Assembly: GCA_030695905.1 (NCBI GenBank)
Contig: JAUYOL010000027.1
Span: forward strand, 1-36,500
Direction: 5' to 3'
Origin: Candidatus Omnitrophota bacterium
GTDB lineage: Bacteria > Omnitrophota > Gorgyraeia > 2-01-FULL-45-10
DNA: 36,500 nucleotides
The notes under the pieces were generated by a model, which saw only the letters and a list, made by a program, of their open reading frames with translations, did no database searches and had not been told where the DNA came from. Shown piece after piece: positions 23,850 through 32,645 of the stretch (positions are counted from its first letter, which is position 1; each line of letters opens with the position of its first letter). A program made the position numbers and the translations under genes.

Positions 23850-25049
23850 ATGCTTAAACTATTCAGGAAAAAATTTGTAAGCAGGCTTATATTGTGGAGC
23901 CTTCTGATATTGATCCTGCCCGCTTTTGTAATGTGGGGCAGTGCCAGCATGTCCCGATCCAAAGACAAGGGCCCTACCTATGTGGGCATGGCCAGCGGGA
24001 AAAAGGTATCGTTTGACGATCTATATATAGCCATGTCCGGGGTAAGGAGCCAGATCATACTGAACTATTTCAACCAGCCTCAAGTGCTTGAAGCGCTTTT
24101 AACCAACAGGCCCATGCTCGCGAAGATAGCCTGGGACAGGGTTCTTCTGCTGGACGAAGCGAAGAAATTACGGATAAAATCATCGGATAAAGAAGTTGTA
24201 GAATTTATAAGAAGCCATCCCCTATTCTTAAGAAATGGCGTATTTGATGAAAATTTTTACTCATATATGCTGCGCAATAATATAGGGTTGGAGCCAAGAG
24301 CATTCGAAGAGATCGTAAGAGACAACATTATAATACAAAAATTATCGGCACAGCTCACCAAGGATATAAAGACAACTGATGATGACGTGCTTTCGGAATA
24401 CAAAAAAGAATTCGCGAAAATAAAAATAGCGTACATACTTATGGAACCAAAGGATTTTCTTGACCAGGCCAAGGTAGATGAAAACGCGGCAAAAGAATTC
24501 TATGAAAAGCATAAAAGCGAGCTCATGCTAAAATCGAATTTAAAAGGCGCTCTTCCGGACCGCAGCGCCACATTCGAGGAGTCCAAAGACACGATAGAGA
24601 AATTCATAAAAGAGGTCGAGGCAAGAAAGATACTTAAGATAAAGAGCGAAGAGCTGTACGGCAAACTCCTGGAACGCATGAGGGAAAAGAATGAGACATT
24701 TGAGAAGGCGGCCTCGCAGTTAAAGTTGACCGTGAAAAACACCGATTTCTTCTCAAGGGCCGATAAGATCGACGATATCGGGGATATCCCTGTGGTAGCC
24801 GGAATAGGCTCGGAATTGAAACTTTTCGAAGTATCTAAGCCTGTCGAAATAACCAAGGGCATAATAATATTTGAAGTGGCCCAGAGAAAAGATCCTGACG
24901 AAGAAGCGTTCAAGAAAGAGAAAGACGAATATGCGAAAAAGGTGCAGGAGCAAAAGTCCAATACCTTTATGGAAGACCACTTAAGAAAACTTGAGGGCGC
25001 GGCTTCGCTTGCTATAAAGCTGGAAGAGATAGATAAGTATTACAGATAA
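23850..25049 (+). CDS. PpiD/SurA-N-like membrane-anchored periplasmic chaperone
   Basis: The 399-residue protein has a basic start and one transmembrane anchor (about 10-31, LILWSLLILILPAFVMWG), then a SurA_N-type chaperone region: ASGKKVSFDDLYIAMSGVRSQ and the long helical part with GVFDENFYSYMLRNNIGLEPRAFEEIVRDNIIIQKL (about 130-165). This is the pattern of PpiD, which helps proteins leaving the Sec channel to fold. I cannot identify a parvulin proline-isomerase domain in the middle, only charged helices and a small C-terminal beta segment, so it may be a holdase without isomerase activity. The frame is open to 23775, but ATG 23850 has the ribosome binding site and the promoter. It is convergent with the radical SAM gene. 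Confidence 0.82.
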   Translation: MLKLFRKKFVSRLILWSLLILILPAFVMWGSASMSRSKDKGPTYVGMASGKKVSFDDLYIAMSGVRSQIILNYFNQPQVLEALLTNRPMLAKIAWDRVLLLDEAKKLRIKSSDKEVVEFIRSHPLFLRNGVFDENFYSYMLRNNIGLEPRAFEEIVRDNIIIQKLSAQLTKDIKTTDDDVLSEYKKEFAKIKIAYILMEPKDFLDQAKVDENAAKEFYEKHKSELMLKSNLKGALPDRSATFEESKDTIEKFIKEVEARKILKIKSEELYGKLLERMREKNETFEKAASQLKLTVKNTDFFSRADKIDDIGDIPVVAGIGSELKLFEVSKPVEITKGIIIFEVAQRKDPDEEAFKKEKDEYAKKVQEQKSNTFMEDHLRKLEGAASLAIKLEEIDKYYR

Positions 25050-25058
25050 ATTTGTGAT

Positions 25059-25910
25059 TTATATATTACCTACGTATACGTACTTCAGTTTTTCTTTCGC
25101 TATTTGTTCCGCCATTTTTAAAGTTTCTATAGGCGTAGGGGGCAGGGTAGCTTTATAACAGGGAAAATACCGCGAAAAGTGCAGCGGCACCCCGGCGCCC
25201 AGATTCTTATATATCCAATCAACCATACCTCTTATCATAACTTCAGAATCGTTTAATGTCGGTATTATAAGATTGGTAAGCTCTATGTGGCATTTCTTGG
25301 CGGCTGTCTTTATAACCTCGAGCACGGGGCCGAGAGAGCCCTTGCAAGCCTTTACATAAAAATCTTCATCGAACGCCTTTAAATCTATATTCATCGCGTC
25401 TACCAACGGCAGCATCTCTTTAAGCGGCTCTATATTCACAAAACCGTTGGTGATAAGCACATTCTTTAAATTATTCGCTTTCGCGAGCTTTGCGGTATCG
25501 AGGACAAATTCATACCATATGAAAGGCTCGTTGTAAGTGTAGGCTATGCCGAACGAGCCAAGTTCTTTCGCGCGGGCAACTACTTCTTCGGAAGTGATAT
25601 CTTCCGTAGGGCCGTCTACTTCCTGCGAGATATGCCAGTTCTGGCAAAACATACAGTGAAGATTACAGCCTCTGGTGCCTAAGGATAATATGTATTCGCC
25701 GGGATGATAATGATATAGTGGTTTCTTTTCTATCGGATCGAGGGCCATTCCCGTGGTCTTGCCGTAAACTAACGTGTAGAGCGTACCGTCCTTATTTAAT
25801 CTGACGCCGCAGGCGCCCCTGCCGCCGGAAGCTATGCTGCATTCATACGGACATAAGTGGCAGCGCACTCTTTTTGAATCTAGCTTCTCGTAATATAACG
25901 CTTCTTTCAT
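25059..25910 (-). CDS. Radical SAM protein of the AmrS (AmmeMemoRadiSam) type
   Basis: The radical SAM cluster motif CxxxCxxC is at Cys82, Cys86 and Cys89 (GCNLHCMFCQNWHIS). Before it lies a second four-cysteine set, CHLCPYEC and the Cys of GACGVR (about 17-34), and the segment PLYHYHPGEYILSLGTRGC is characteristic of the AmmeMemoRadiSam system radical SAM enzyme. Pyruvate formate-lyase activating enzymes are related but lack this N-terminal set. The usual AMMECR1 and MEMO1 partners are not in this window. The reaction is not known to me. The start overlaps the nrdR stop as ATGA. Confidence 0.88.
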   Translation of the reverse strand: MKEALYYEKLDSKRVRCHLCPYECSIASGGRGACGVRLNKDGTLYTLVYGKTTGMALDPIEKKPLYHYHPGEYILSLGTRGCNLHCMFCQNWHISQEVDGPTEDITSEEVVARAKELGSFGIAYTYNEPFIWYEFVLDTAKLAKANNLKNVLITNGFVNIEPLKEMLPLVDAMNIDLKAFDEDFYVKACKGSLGPVLEVIKTAAKKCHIELTNLIIPTLNDSEVMIRGMVDWIYKNLGAGVPLHFSRYFPCYKATLPPTPIETLKMAEQIAKEKLKYVYVGNI

Positions 25911-26356
25911 TTTAGGAAGGTTTTGAGTTCCTTCATGAACTGGCCGACATCCCTGAACTGCCTATAGACGGACGCAAACCTGACATACGCTATCTCATCT
26001 ATGGTGTGAAGGCCCTTCATGACGAGTTCGCCTATCTCTTTTGACGCCACTTCTCTTTCATACTGTTTTTGTATCTGTATCTCTATATCATCTACTAATC
26101 GCTCTATGCGTTTTAAGCTTACGGGTCTCTTTTCACACGCGACAAGGACTCCGTTCATCAGCTTTTCCCTGTCGAAAGGTTCATGCCGCCCGTCCTTTTT
26201 TATTACCATCAGCGAAATGCGTTCGACATACTCGTATGTGGTAAATCTATGCTTGCATTTCAGGCATTCCCTGCGGCGGCGGACACTCGCGGCGTTCTTC
26301 GACATCCTCGAGTCTATTACACTGTCTTTTTTATTTCCGCAATATGGGCAACGCAT
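25907..26356 (-). CDS. nrdR: Transcriptional repressor NrdR
   Basis: NrdR represses ribonucleotide reductase genes in response to ATP/dATP. The zinc ribbon uses CPYC (3-6) and CLKC (31-34), and SVRRRRECLKCKHRFTTYE is the family signature. The ATP-cone domain follows from about residue 48 (MVIKKDGRHEPFDREKLMNGV). The 149-residue length is normal. Its start directly follows the TAA of the small lipoprotein gene (TAA then ATG), and its ribosome binding site (GAGGAG) lies inside that gene. The rpiB-glyA-deaminase-nrdR neighbourhood fits deoxynucleotide supply. Confidence 0.97.
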   Translation of the reverse strand: MRCPYCGNKKDSVIDSRMSKNAASVRRRRECLKCKHRFTTYEYVERISLMVIKKDGRHEPFDREKLMNGVLVACEKRPVSLKRIERLVDDIEIQIQKQYEREVASKEIGELVMKGLHTIDEIAYVRFASVYRQFRDVGQFMKELKTFLK

Positions 26357-26503
26357 TTAAAACTGGCTCCTCACTTTGGCCACTCCCAGATCATCCATGC
26401 CAACAGATGTGCTTTGGCTGACATAAAGCCCGCCTTCTTTAAGCTGCGTTCCACCGCATCCGGATAAGATCAAACAAACAGCTGCCACTATAAATATTTT
26501 CAT
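26357..26503 (-). CDS. 48-residue predicted lipoprotein upstream of nrdR
   Basis: A short frame encodes a signal sequence with a clear lipobox: MKIFIVAAVCLILSGC, cysteine at 16. A 32-residue mature peptide follows (GGTQLKEGGLYVSQSTSVGM then DDLGVAKVRSQF). The mature peptide would be lipid-anchored to the inner or outer membrane. Its stop is immediately followed by the nrdR ATG and it carries the nrdR ribosome binding site, so the two are coupled. The start lacks an obvious Shine-Dalgarno motif, which lowers confidence. I do not recognise the family. Confidence 0.65.
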   Translation of the reverse strand: MKIFIVAAVCLILSGCGGTQLKEGGLYVSQSTSVGMDDLGVAKVRSQF

Positions 26504-26543
26504 ATTCTGGAGACGCTTTCCAAGCGCATCGGGAAACTGCCCC

Positions 26544-27032
26544 CTATTTGACCACTCTAACTTTTACCTTAGCTTCGTCCAAGAACTTGCGCGCCATCTT
26601 GTCTGGATAATCACCCTTTATTATTACTTCTCTTATGCCGGCATTGATGATCATCTTAGCGCAAATTATGCAGGGCTGCGTCGTGCAGTATAAAGTCGCC
26701 CCTTTCAGGCTCGTCCCATGCAGCGCTGCCTGAAGAAATGAATTTTGTTCCCCATGAAGGCCGCGGCAAAGTTCGTGCCTCTCTCCTGACGGTATCTTTA
26801 ATTTTTCGCGGATGCAGCCCGTCTCGCTGCAATGCGCTATCTCCCTGGGCGCGCCGTTATAACCTGTGGCAAGTATCCTTTTATCCTTTACAAGCACGGC
26901 TCCGACTTTGCGGCGTAAACATGTGGAACGTTTTGAAACGAGATCCGCTATGCCGAGAAAATATTCATCCCAGGTCGGACGGTCATCTTTCGGGGTTTGA
27001 GGTTTGAGGTTTGAGGTTCGCTTGTTTTTCAT
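26544..27032 (-). CDS. dCMP deaminase (ComEB/T4 Cd family)
   Basis: The enzyme deaminates dCMP to dUMP, the substrate for thymidylate synthase. The zinc-site motifs are HGEQN (His93, Glu95; the usual second residue is Ala) and PCIIC (Cys121, Cys124). [32 protein letters not shown] is the typical family start, so residues 1-16 are an extra N-terminal piece. That piece is encoded by a GGTTTGA tandem repeat (26994-27018). The ATG shares its first base with the glyA stop (TAATG). It converges functionally with glyA, which makes the methylene-THF that thymidylate synthase needs. Confidence 0.92.
   Translation of the reverse strand: MKNKRTSNLKPQTPKDDRPTWDEYFLGIADLVSKRSTCLRRKVGAVLVKDKRILATGYNGAPREIAHCSETGCIREKLKIPSGERHELCRGLHGEQNSFLQAALHGTSLKGATLYCTTQPCIICAKMIINAGIREVIIKGDYPDKMARKFLDEAKVKVRVVK
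26994..27018. repeat. Heptamer tandem repeat in the start of the dCMP deaminase gene
   Basis: The unit GGTTTGA is repeated three times exactly (26994-27014) with a partial fourth copy (27015-27018). It lies within the first codons of the gene (residues about 5-13). Because 7 is not a multiple of 3, gain or loss of one unit would shift the reading frame. Confidence 0.75.
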
Positions 27033-28318
27033 TATTTTTCTAATCTCCTAATCAATCCTTTGTATAACGGGAACTCTCTTACAAGCGATGTAACTTTTTT
27101 TCGAACTTCCTGAATATTCTTCTGGCTATCCGGATCGCTTAACACTTTATCGATAAGGCGCGCTATCTTTTTCATTTGCGGCTCTTCCATCCCGCGCGTC
27201 GTTATTGCCGGTGTGCCTATGCGTATGCCGGAAGCGACAAAAGGAGACTGCGTATCATATGGTATAAGGTTTTTGTTTACGGTGATGCCGGTCTTATCCA
27301 GGGCCGTTGCGGCGGCCTTGCCCGTTATATTCTTTTTCGTTAGATCCACTAAGAACAAATGCGTGTCTGTGCCGCCGGCGACTATCCTATAGCCCAAGAT
27401 TGCCATCTCTTGTGATAATGCCTTGCAGTTCTTCAAAATTTGAGCCTGATATTTTTTAAACTCCGGCTTGAGCGCCTCTTTGAAACATACAGCCTTCGCC
27501 GCTATTACATGCATCAGGGGCCCGCCCTGAAGTCCGGGGAATACCTCCATGTCTATCTTCTTCGCGAATTCCTTGCGGCACATTATAAATCCGCCGCGCG
27601 GGCCTCTTAAAGTCTTATGTGTCGTGGAAGTGACAAATTCGGCGTACTCGATCGGATTTTGGTGCAACCCGGCGGCAATAAGCCCGGCGATATGCGCTAT
27701 GTCAACAAAAAGGAACGCGCCGACAGAATCGGCTATGGCCCTGAATTTTTTAAAATCTATGGCACGCGGATAAGCGGACGCGCCGGCCAGTATCATCTTC
27801 GGTTTATGTTTTTTTGCAAGCTCTCCTATCTGGTCATAATCGAGCGTTTCTGTGGTATGGCTAACTCCGTACGGCACAATATCATAAAATCTTCCGGAGA
27901 AGTTGTGCGGGTTGCCGTGTGATAAGTGGCCTCCGCAGGCCAAGTCCATGGCCAAAACCGTATATCGCCCGGAAGAATACCCTCTTTCTTTAAGCAGGTC
28001 CGCTACCGCAAGATACACCGCGAAGTTGGCGGGAGTGCCGGCGTGCGGCTGAACATTTACATGTTCGGCGCCAAAAAGTTTTTTCGCTCTCTCTATGGCT
28101 ATGGCTTCGACATCATCCACGTATTCACATCCGTTATACCAGCGTGCTTTCGGGTAACCCTCGGCGTATTTATTGGTAAGGACCGACCCTTGAGCCTCAA
28201 GCACGGCCTCGCTGACAAAGTTCTCGCTCGCGATTAACTCGATATTATTATTCTCGCGCTTAGTTTCGTTTAGAATAGCTTTATATATTTGGTTATCCTC
28301 TTTTTTCAGAAGGCTCAT
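27032..28318 (-). CDS. glyA: Serine hydroxymethyltransferase
   Basis: GlyA interconverts serine and glycine and loads tetrahydrofolate with the one-carbon unit used by purine and thymidylate synthesis. The 428-residue protein has [22 protein letters not shown], the [17 protein letters not shown] segment, [14 protein letters not shown], and the PLP lysine in [14 protein letters not shown] (about residue 230). It overlaps rpiB by 4 bases and the deaminase start by 1 base. A place in the same operon as the pur genes is metabolically sensible since PurN/PurH steps use folate one-carbon units. Confidence 0.98.
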   Translation of the reverse strand: MSLLKKEDNQIYKAILNETKRENNNIELIASENFVSEAVLEAQGSVLTNKYAEGYPKARWYNGCEYVDDVEAIAIERAKKLFGAEHVNVQPHAGTPANFAVYLAVADLLKERGYSSGRYTVLAMDLACGGHLSHGNPHNFSGRFYDIVPYGVSHTTETLDYDQIGELAKKHKPKMILAGASAYPRAIDFKKFRAIADSVGAFLFVDIAHIAGLIAAGLHQNPIEYAEFVTSTTHKTLRGPRGGFIMCRKEFAKKIDMEVFPGLQGGPLMHVIAAKAVCFKEALKPEFKKYQAQILKNCKALSQEMAILGYRIVAGGTDTHLFLVDLTKKNITGKAAATALDKTGITVNKNLIPYDTQSPFVASGIRIGTPAITTRGMEEPQMKKIARLIDKVLSDPDSQKNIQEVRKKVTSLVREFPLYKGLIRRLEK

Positions 28319-28773
28319 CTGATCTTTCCTTTCAGCCTTGATTCGATCTGTCTTATCTGTTTAACGCGCCTGGCGTGCCGCTGGCCAATATGTTTTGTTG
28401 AAAGCCATATCTTCACTAATTCTTTCGCTTCTCTAAATTTTGTATAATCCGCGGCCAGGACGAGTATGTTGCAATCGTTATGCTCTCTGGAAGATCTTGC
28501 CATCGCCCTGTCATAACAGGCGGCCGCCCTTATGCCATGCAGCTTATTCGCGATTATCGCCATTCCGACGCCGCTTCTGCATATAAGAATACCTTTGTCG
28601 GCCTTTCCTTTGCTTACCGCTTGCGCGACGTCAAATCCTATCAAAGGATAGTCGCAGGATTCTTTCGAATGCGTGCCGAAATCTTCTACCGCGTATTTCT
28701 CGCTCTTCAGAAATTTTATTATCTTATTCTTCAATTCATATCCGCCATGATCACTACCTATAACTATTCTCAC
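28315..28773 (-). CDS. rpiB: Ribose-5-phosphate isomerase B
   Basis: RpiB interconverts ribulose and ribose 5-phosphate, giving the precursor of PRPP. The opening [21 protein letters not shown], the catalytic cysteine in [15 protein letters not shown], and the segment [23 protein letters not shown] mark the family. The frame is open to a GTG at 28791, but GTG at 28773 has a Shine-Dalgarno GGGAG about 7 bases upstream and begins where the family begins, so I prefer it (152 residues). In Bacillus the same neighbours occur (ywlC, ywlE, rpiB/ywlF, glyA). Confidence 0.95.
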   Translation of the reverse strand: MRIVIGSDHGGYELKNKIIKFLKSEKYAVEDFGTHSKESCDYPLIGFDVAQAVSKGKADKGILICRSGVGMAIIANKLHGIRAAACYDRAMARSSREHNDCNILVLAADYTKFREAKELVKIWLSTKHIGQRHARRVKQIRQIESRLKGKIR

Positions 28774-28795
28774 TTTTATACTCCCTTTCACTATA

Positions 28796-29269
28796 TTAAA
28801 GGATCTTAGCGACCCTACTCATCTCTTCTTTTATTGTTAAAAGCACTTCTTCGTAAAATCCCCGATCTCTCCCTATGGGATCGGCTATATCGATATCTTC
28901 GCAAGCCTTCTGATCATGCTTTAAACCAAACTGTTTCAAAATGTGCACCTTCGAAGCGGCATGCGGCACTCTGGTAATGATATCATCCATATGGTGGCCC
29001 GCCATTACGAGTATAAGGTCCGCTTTCTTTATATGATCTTCCGTAAGGCTCCTTGACCGGAATCCGGAAACGTCAATACCTTCTTTTTTCATGACCTCTA
29101 TGGTCTCTTTAGTCGGCGCCATACCGTCAATGGCATGAACTCCGGCAGATATAACTTCGATATCGCTCTTACCGAGTTCTTTAAGATATTTTTTCAGCAA
29201 CCCGTCCGCCATTATGGAGCGGCAACTGTTGCCGGTGCAAACCAAAAGAACCGATTTAATATTCTTCAT
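28796..29269 (-). CDS. Low-molecular-weight phosphatase, YwlE-like (protein-arginine or tyrosine phosphatase)
   Basis: The P-loop CTGNSCRS (about residues 10-17) and the DPIGR aspartate loop near residue 130 are those of the LMW-PTP fold. The context tsaC-this-rpiB-glyA mirrors Bacillus ywlC-ywlE-ywlF-glyA, where YwlE is the protein-arginine phosphatase. In YwlE the residue after GN is threonine, which sets arginine specificity; tyrosine enzymes have Ile or Leu, and here it is serine. Arsenate reductases share CTGNSCRS, but the paired redox cysteines expected near residue 82-89 are not seen. Substrate therefore remains open. Confidence 0.85.
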   Translation of the reverse strand: MKNIKSVLLVCTGNSCRSIMADGLLKKYLKELGKSDIEVISAGVHAIDGMAPTKETIEVMKKEGIDVSGFRSRSLTEDHIKKADLILVMAGHHMDDIITRVPHAASKVHILKQFGLKHDQKACEDIDIADPIGRDRGFYEEVLLTIKEEMSRVAKIL

Positions 29270-29274
29270 ATAAA

Positions 29275-29883
29275 TTAATTAAAAAATTTCACAAGCTCTT
29301 CTTTTTTAACGGCGCCTTCTCTTAAAATTTTGGGGGGACTTACCGTTAAGTCCACTACCGTAGACTCTATCCCTACATCCGTAGCGCCGCTATCAAGAAG
29401 CATGTCTATCTTTCCATCCAGGTCCTTCAGTACTTCACCGGCGGACTTCGGAGGCTTATTGCCGCTTAAATTAGCGCTGGGCGCTACTATAGGGACACCC
29501 GCGGCTTTTATCAGCTCCAGAGCCACTAAGTTTGCCGGCGCCCTAAAACCCAGCGTATTGCCGCCGTCCGATTTAAGAATTATCGTAAGCGGTCCGGGCC
29601 AGAACTTGCTTATAAGTATGAGCGCCTCTTTCGTCACGGTACAGCCCAAAGACTCTATCATTTTAATATCGGCTATATGGACCGTGAAAGGCTTATTTTT
29701 AGGACGCCCTTTTATGCTGTACAGGCTCTCTATGGCTTTTTCGTCGAGAAAGTTGGCGGCGATCCCATAAACTGTCTCGGTGGGAAAAGCTACGAGCTTG
29801 CCCTCTCTCACCGCTTTCGCGGCAGACTCTATAAGGTCTTTCTCAGGACTTTTTGGGTTTATTTTTACTACGTACGTTTTCAA
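29275..29883 (-). CDS. tsaC: L-threonylcarbamoyladenylate synthase (Sua5/YrdC/YwlC)
   Basis: The enzyme makes threonylcarbamoyl-AMP for the t6A37 modification of ANN-decoding tRNAs. The 202-residue product shows [22 protein letters not shown], the [13 protein letters not shown] motif, PGPLTIIL, and [18 protein letters not shown], all diagnostic. The C-terminal Sua5 domain is absent, so it is the short TsaC/YrdC type. The start is TTG at 29883: an in-frame stop (TAA) lies five codons upstream and no ATG or GTG is available near. It overlaps the purE end by 41 bases, an unusually long overlap here. Confidence 0.93.
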   Translation of the reverse strand: MKTYVVKINPKSPEKDLIESAAKAVREGKLVAFPTETVYGIAANFLDEKAIESLYSIKGRPKNKPFTVHIADIKMIESLGCTVTKEALILISKFWPGPLTIILKSDGGNTLGFRAPANLVALELIKAAGVPIVAPSANLSGNKPPKSAGEVLKDLDGKIDMLLDSGATDVGIESTVVDLTVSPPKILREGAVKKEELVKFFN

Positions 29884-30340
29884 CGAGCAATCTCTTTAGG
29901 CCATCGAGTTTTTTCTCTATCGCCTTATCCGAAACACCGAGTATCTGCAGTGCCAATATCCCGGCATTCTTAGCGCCCGCTTTGCCGATAGCGACCGTTG
30001 CGACAGGAACTCCCGACGGCATTTGTACCGTGGACAGAAGAGAGTCTATGCCTTTTAACTCCGCTGATTCCATAGGAACGCCTATTACAGGCAGCGTCGT
30101 ATGGCTTGCGACTACCCCCGCAAGATGCGCGGCGCCTCCGGCGCCGGCGATAATAACCGAAAAGCCATTTTTGCGCGCAGCCTTGGAAAATTTTGCCGTA
30201 TCATCGGGAGAGCGGTGGGCCGATAGTATCTTGACTTCGCATTCTATGCCATACTCTTTGAGCACCTTCCGGGCTTCGCCCATCGTCGGAAGATCCGAAT
30301 CGCTTCCCATTATAATAGCAACTTTATGTTTTTTCGGCAT
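29843..30340 (-). CDS. purE: N5-carboxyaminoimidazole ribonucleotide mutase PurE
   Basis: PurE moves the carboxylate of N5-CAIR to give CAIR in purine synthesis. The 165-residue protein starts with [21 protein letters not shown], followed by [12 protein letters not shown] and [25 protein letters not shown], the classical active-site segments. The GSDSD and AHR pattern suggests the class I enzyme, which would need PurK; purK is not in the window. It lies between purD and the tsaC gene. Confidence 0.96.
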   Translation of the reverse strand: MPKKHKVAIIMGSDSDLPTMGEARKVLKEYGIECEVKILSAHRSPDDTAKFSKAARKNGFSVIIAGAGGAAHLAGVVASHTTLPVIGVPMESAELKGIDSLLSTVQMPSGVPVATVAIGKAGAKNAGILALQILGVSDKAIEKKLDGLKRLLVENVRSKNKPKKS

Positions 30341-30357
30341 GTAATCCCTCCAAAGTG

Positions 30358-31650
30358 TTAATTATTCGCTGTGGCCCTATATCCTATATCCCTGCGATAA
30401 TGCATCCTGTCAAAATTTATCTTCCCGACAGCATTATAGCAGTTATCGATTGCGGTCTTTATATCGCTGCCTAAGGCGGTAACGTTTAGGACCCTGCCGC
30501 CATTGGTTATAAAAGTAGAGTTGCCGTCCGCGAGCCTGCGACCTTTTTTTGTACCGGCGTGAAATATAACCACATCTTTAAGCGCTTTCGCGAATTCCAG
30601 ATCTTTTATCTCTATGCCTTTTTGATAATCGCCCGGATACCCGCCTGACGCCACCACCACCGAAACACATGGCCGCGCGTCCCACTGAAGGCTGTATCCC
30701 GCAAGCTTTCCATCAATGGCTTTTTCAATAACTTCAACAAGATCGCTCTTTAACCTCGGCAATATAGCCTGGGTCTCCGGATCACCGAATCTTGTATTAA
30801 ACTCTAAGACTTTGGGGCCGTCTTTCGTTACCATTATACCGGCATATAGAACGCCTTTATAAGGCTTACCGAGCTTGGCCAATGTCTTTATCACAGGCCA
30901 GACTACTCTATCCATTATATCTTCAAAAAGCGCTTCGGTAACTACAGGGGCCGGCGAATAAGCACCCATGCCGCCCGTATTGAGCCCTTTGTCGCCGTCG
31001 AATATCCTTTTGTGGTCCTGGCTTGAGGCAAGACTTACTACATTTTTGCCGTCGGAGATAACTATTATGGACGCTTCCTCGCCTATAAGGCAGTCCTCTA
31101 TGATTACGTTATTCGCCGCGTCGCCAAATGCTCTTTTTACCATCATATCTTTTACGGCGTCGGTGGCTTCTGTAATGGTCTTGCAGACTACCACACCTTT
31201 GCCGGCACATAAACCATCGGCCTTTATCACTACCGGCGGGGCTTTACCCTCCAGATATTTTAACGCTTTATCATACGAGTCGAATACTTTGAAATCCGCG
31301 GTTGGGACGCCGGCGCTCTTCATCAGTTCTTTGGCGAATACTTTGCTGCCTTCGAGCAACGCGCAGTCTTTGCTCGGGCCGAATATCCTTAAACCTTTTT
31401 TTTCAAATTTATCTACAATGCCCGCCACAAGCGGGCCTTCGGGCCCTACAATCGTTAAATCTATACTCTTTTCTTTGGCAAATTTTATGAGCCCTTCGAT
31501 ATCATCCGCTTTTATATCGACGAGTTCTGCTACCTCCGATATGCCACCGTTACCCGGGGCGCAATATAACTTGCCGCATTTCGGGCTCTGCGCTACCTTC
31601 CAACAGATGGCATGTTCACGCCCGCCCGAACCAATTACTAATATTTTCAC
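30358..31650 (-). CDS. purD: Phosphoribosylamine-glycine ligase PurD
   Basis: PurD (GAR synthetase) joins glycine to phosphoribosylamine using ATP. The N-terminal domain opens with [19 protein letters not shown]. The ATP-grasp core has [18 protein letters not shown] (about 135-152), [16 protein letters not shown] and [10 protein letters not shown], and [20 protein letters not shown] gives the metal ligands. A C-terminal domain follows; the 430-residue length is normal. It overlaps the purM stop by four bases. Glycine from GlyA is its substrate. Confidence 0.97.
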   Translation of the reverse strand: MKILVIGSGGREHAICWKVAQSPKCGKLYCAPGNGGISEVAELVDIKADDIEGLIKFAKEKSIDLTIVGPEGPLVAGIVDKFEKKGLRIFGPSKDCALLEGSKVFAKELMKSAGVPTADFKVFDSYDKALKYLEGKAPPVVIKADGLCAGKGVVVCKTITEATDAVKDMMVKRAFGDAANNVIIEDCLIGEEASIIVISDGKNVVSLASSQDHKRIFDGDKGLNTGGMGAYSPAPVVTEALFEDIMDRVVWPVIKTLAKLGKPYKGVLYAGIMVTKDGPKVLEFNTRFGDPETQAILPRLKSDLVEVIEKAIDGKLAGYSLQWDARPCVSVVVASGGYPGDYQKGIEIKDLEFAKALKDVVIFHAGTKKGRRLADGNSTFITNGGRVLNVTALGSDIKTAIDNCYNAVGKINFDRMHYRRDIGYRATANN

Positions 31651-32645
31651 AGGATCACGACCTCTTTGTTGCCCCTGACGACTCTGCCTATCGCGTGCGC
31701 CTTAACACCATTCTGCCCAAGGATCTTTATCGATCTTGCTACATCGCGCTTGGACACCACGATGACCATCCCTATGCCCATGTTGAACGTCCTGTACATC
31801 TCCCTGTCTTCGATGCCGCCTTTCTTCTGTATCAGCAAAAATATAGACGGCACCTTCCAGGAATATTTATCTATTTCTATCGCCATGCCTTTCGGGATTA
31901 TACGCGGTATCTTATCGTAAAAAGCGCCGCCCGTTATATTGGCAATGCCCTTTATATCGACTTTTGCTTTAAGCGCGAGTATCGACTTCGCGTAGAGCTT
32001 TGTAGGCCTTAATAACTCTTTCGCGTGCTTTTTCAATTCCTTTGAATTAAGGACTTTGCGCACCAGCGAAAATCCGTTTGAGTGAAGCCCGCTCGACTCT
32101 AACCCTATGACTATATCGCCTCTTTTGGTAGTCCTGCCGTCTATAACTTTATTTTTGTCGGTTATTCCCACTCCGAATCCGGCAAGGTCATACTCTCCCT
32201 CTTTGTACATCCCCGGCATTTCGGCGGTCTCGCCGCCTATAAGGGCGTAGCCGGCTTCTTTACAGCCCTGGGCTATACCTTTGACGATGTCCCTTAAAAC
32301 AGAGGATTTTATCTTTCCGGTGGAGACATAATCGAGAAAGAATAGGCCCTGGGCTCCGGAGCAAAGTATGTCATTCGCGCTCATCGCGACCAAGTCTATC
32401 CCGACCGTATCATGTTTATCGGCAAGAAACGCTATCTTTAATTTTGTCCCGACTCCGTCAGTGGAGGATACGAGGACCGGATCCTTGAATTTTTTTACAT
32501 CCGGCTCAAAGAGCCCGCCAAAACTTCCTATACCGCTGACTACGCCTTTTATCTTTGTGGAAGCTGAAAAACGCTTATAATCTTTTACAAGCGCGTTCGC
32601 CTTATCTATGTCAACGCCCGCTGTTTTGTACGTAACGGTCTTCAT
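31647..32645 (-). CDS. purM: Phosphoribosylformylglycinamidine cyclo-ligase PurM
   Basis: PurM (AIR synthetase) closes the imidazole ring. Its 332 residues show the glycine-rich VSSTDGVGTKLKIA (about 60-73), MSANDILCSGAQGLFFLDY, GGETAEMPGMYKEGEYDLAGFGVGI, and HSNGFSLVRKVL, all diagnostic. Its start and the purC stop share a base (ATGs spaced at 32645). No FGAM synthetase (purL/purQ/purS) is in the window. Confidence 0.97.
   Translation of the reverse strand: MKTVTYKTAGVDIDKANALVKDYKRFSASTKIKGVVSGIGSFGGLFEPDVKKFKDPVLVSSTDGVGTKLKIAFLADKHDTVGIDLVAMSANDILCSGAQGLFFLDYVSTGKIKSSVLRDIVKGIAQGCKEAGYALIGGETAEMPGMYKEGEYDLAGFGVGITDKNKVIDGRTTKRGDIVIGLESSGLHSNGFSLVRKVLNSKELKKHAKELLRPTKLYAKSILALKAKVDIKGIANITGGAFYDKIPRIIPKGMAIEIDKYSWKVPSIFLLIQKKGGIEDREMYRTFNMGIGMVIVVSKRDVARSIKILGQNGVKAHAIGRVVRGNKEVVIL

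Noticed and set aside
28796-29269. Arsenate reductase
   Set aside because: The P-loop matches, but the paired redox cysteines are not seen and the neighbourhood matches YwlE, not an ars operon.
29853-30344. Plus-strand open frame of 163 codons
   Set aside because: Exact shadow of purE on the other strand, with no ribosome binding site or recognisable domain.
30968-31678. Long plus-strand open frame of 236 codons
   Set aside because: It runs antisense to purD, whose protein is fully recognisable; the antisense translation has low-complexity Ser/Leu/Pro content and no family motif.
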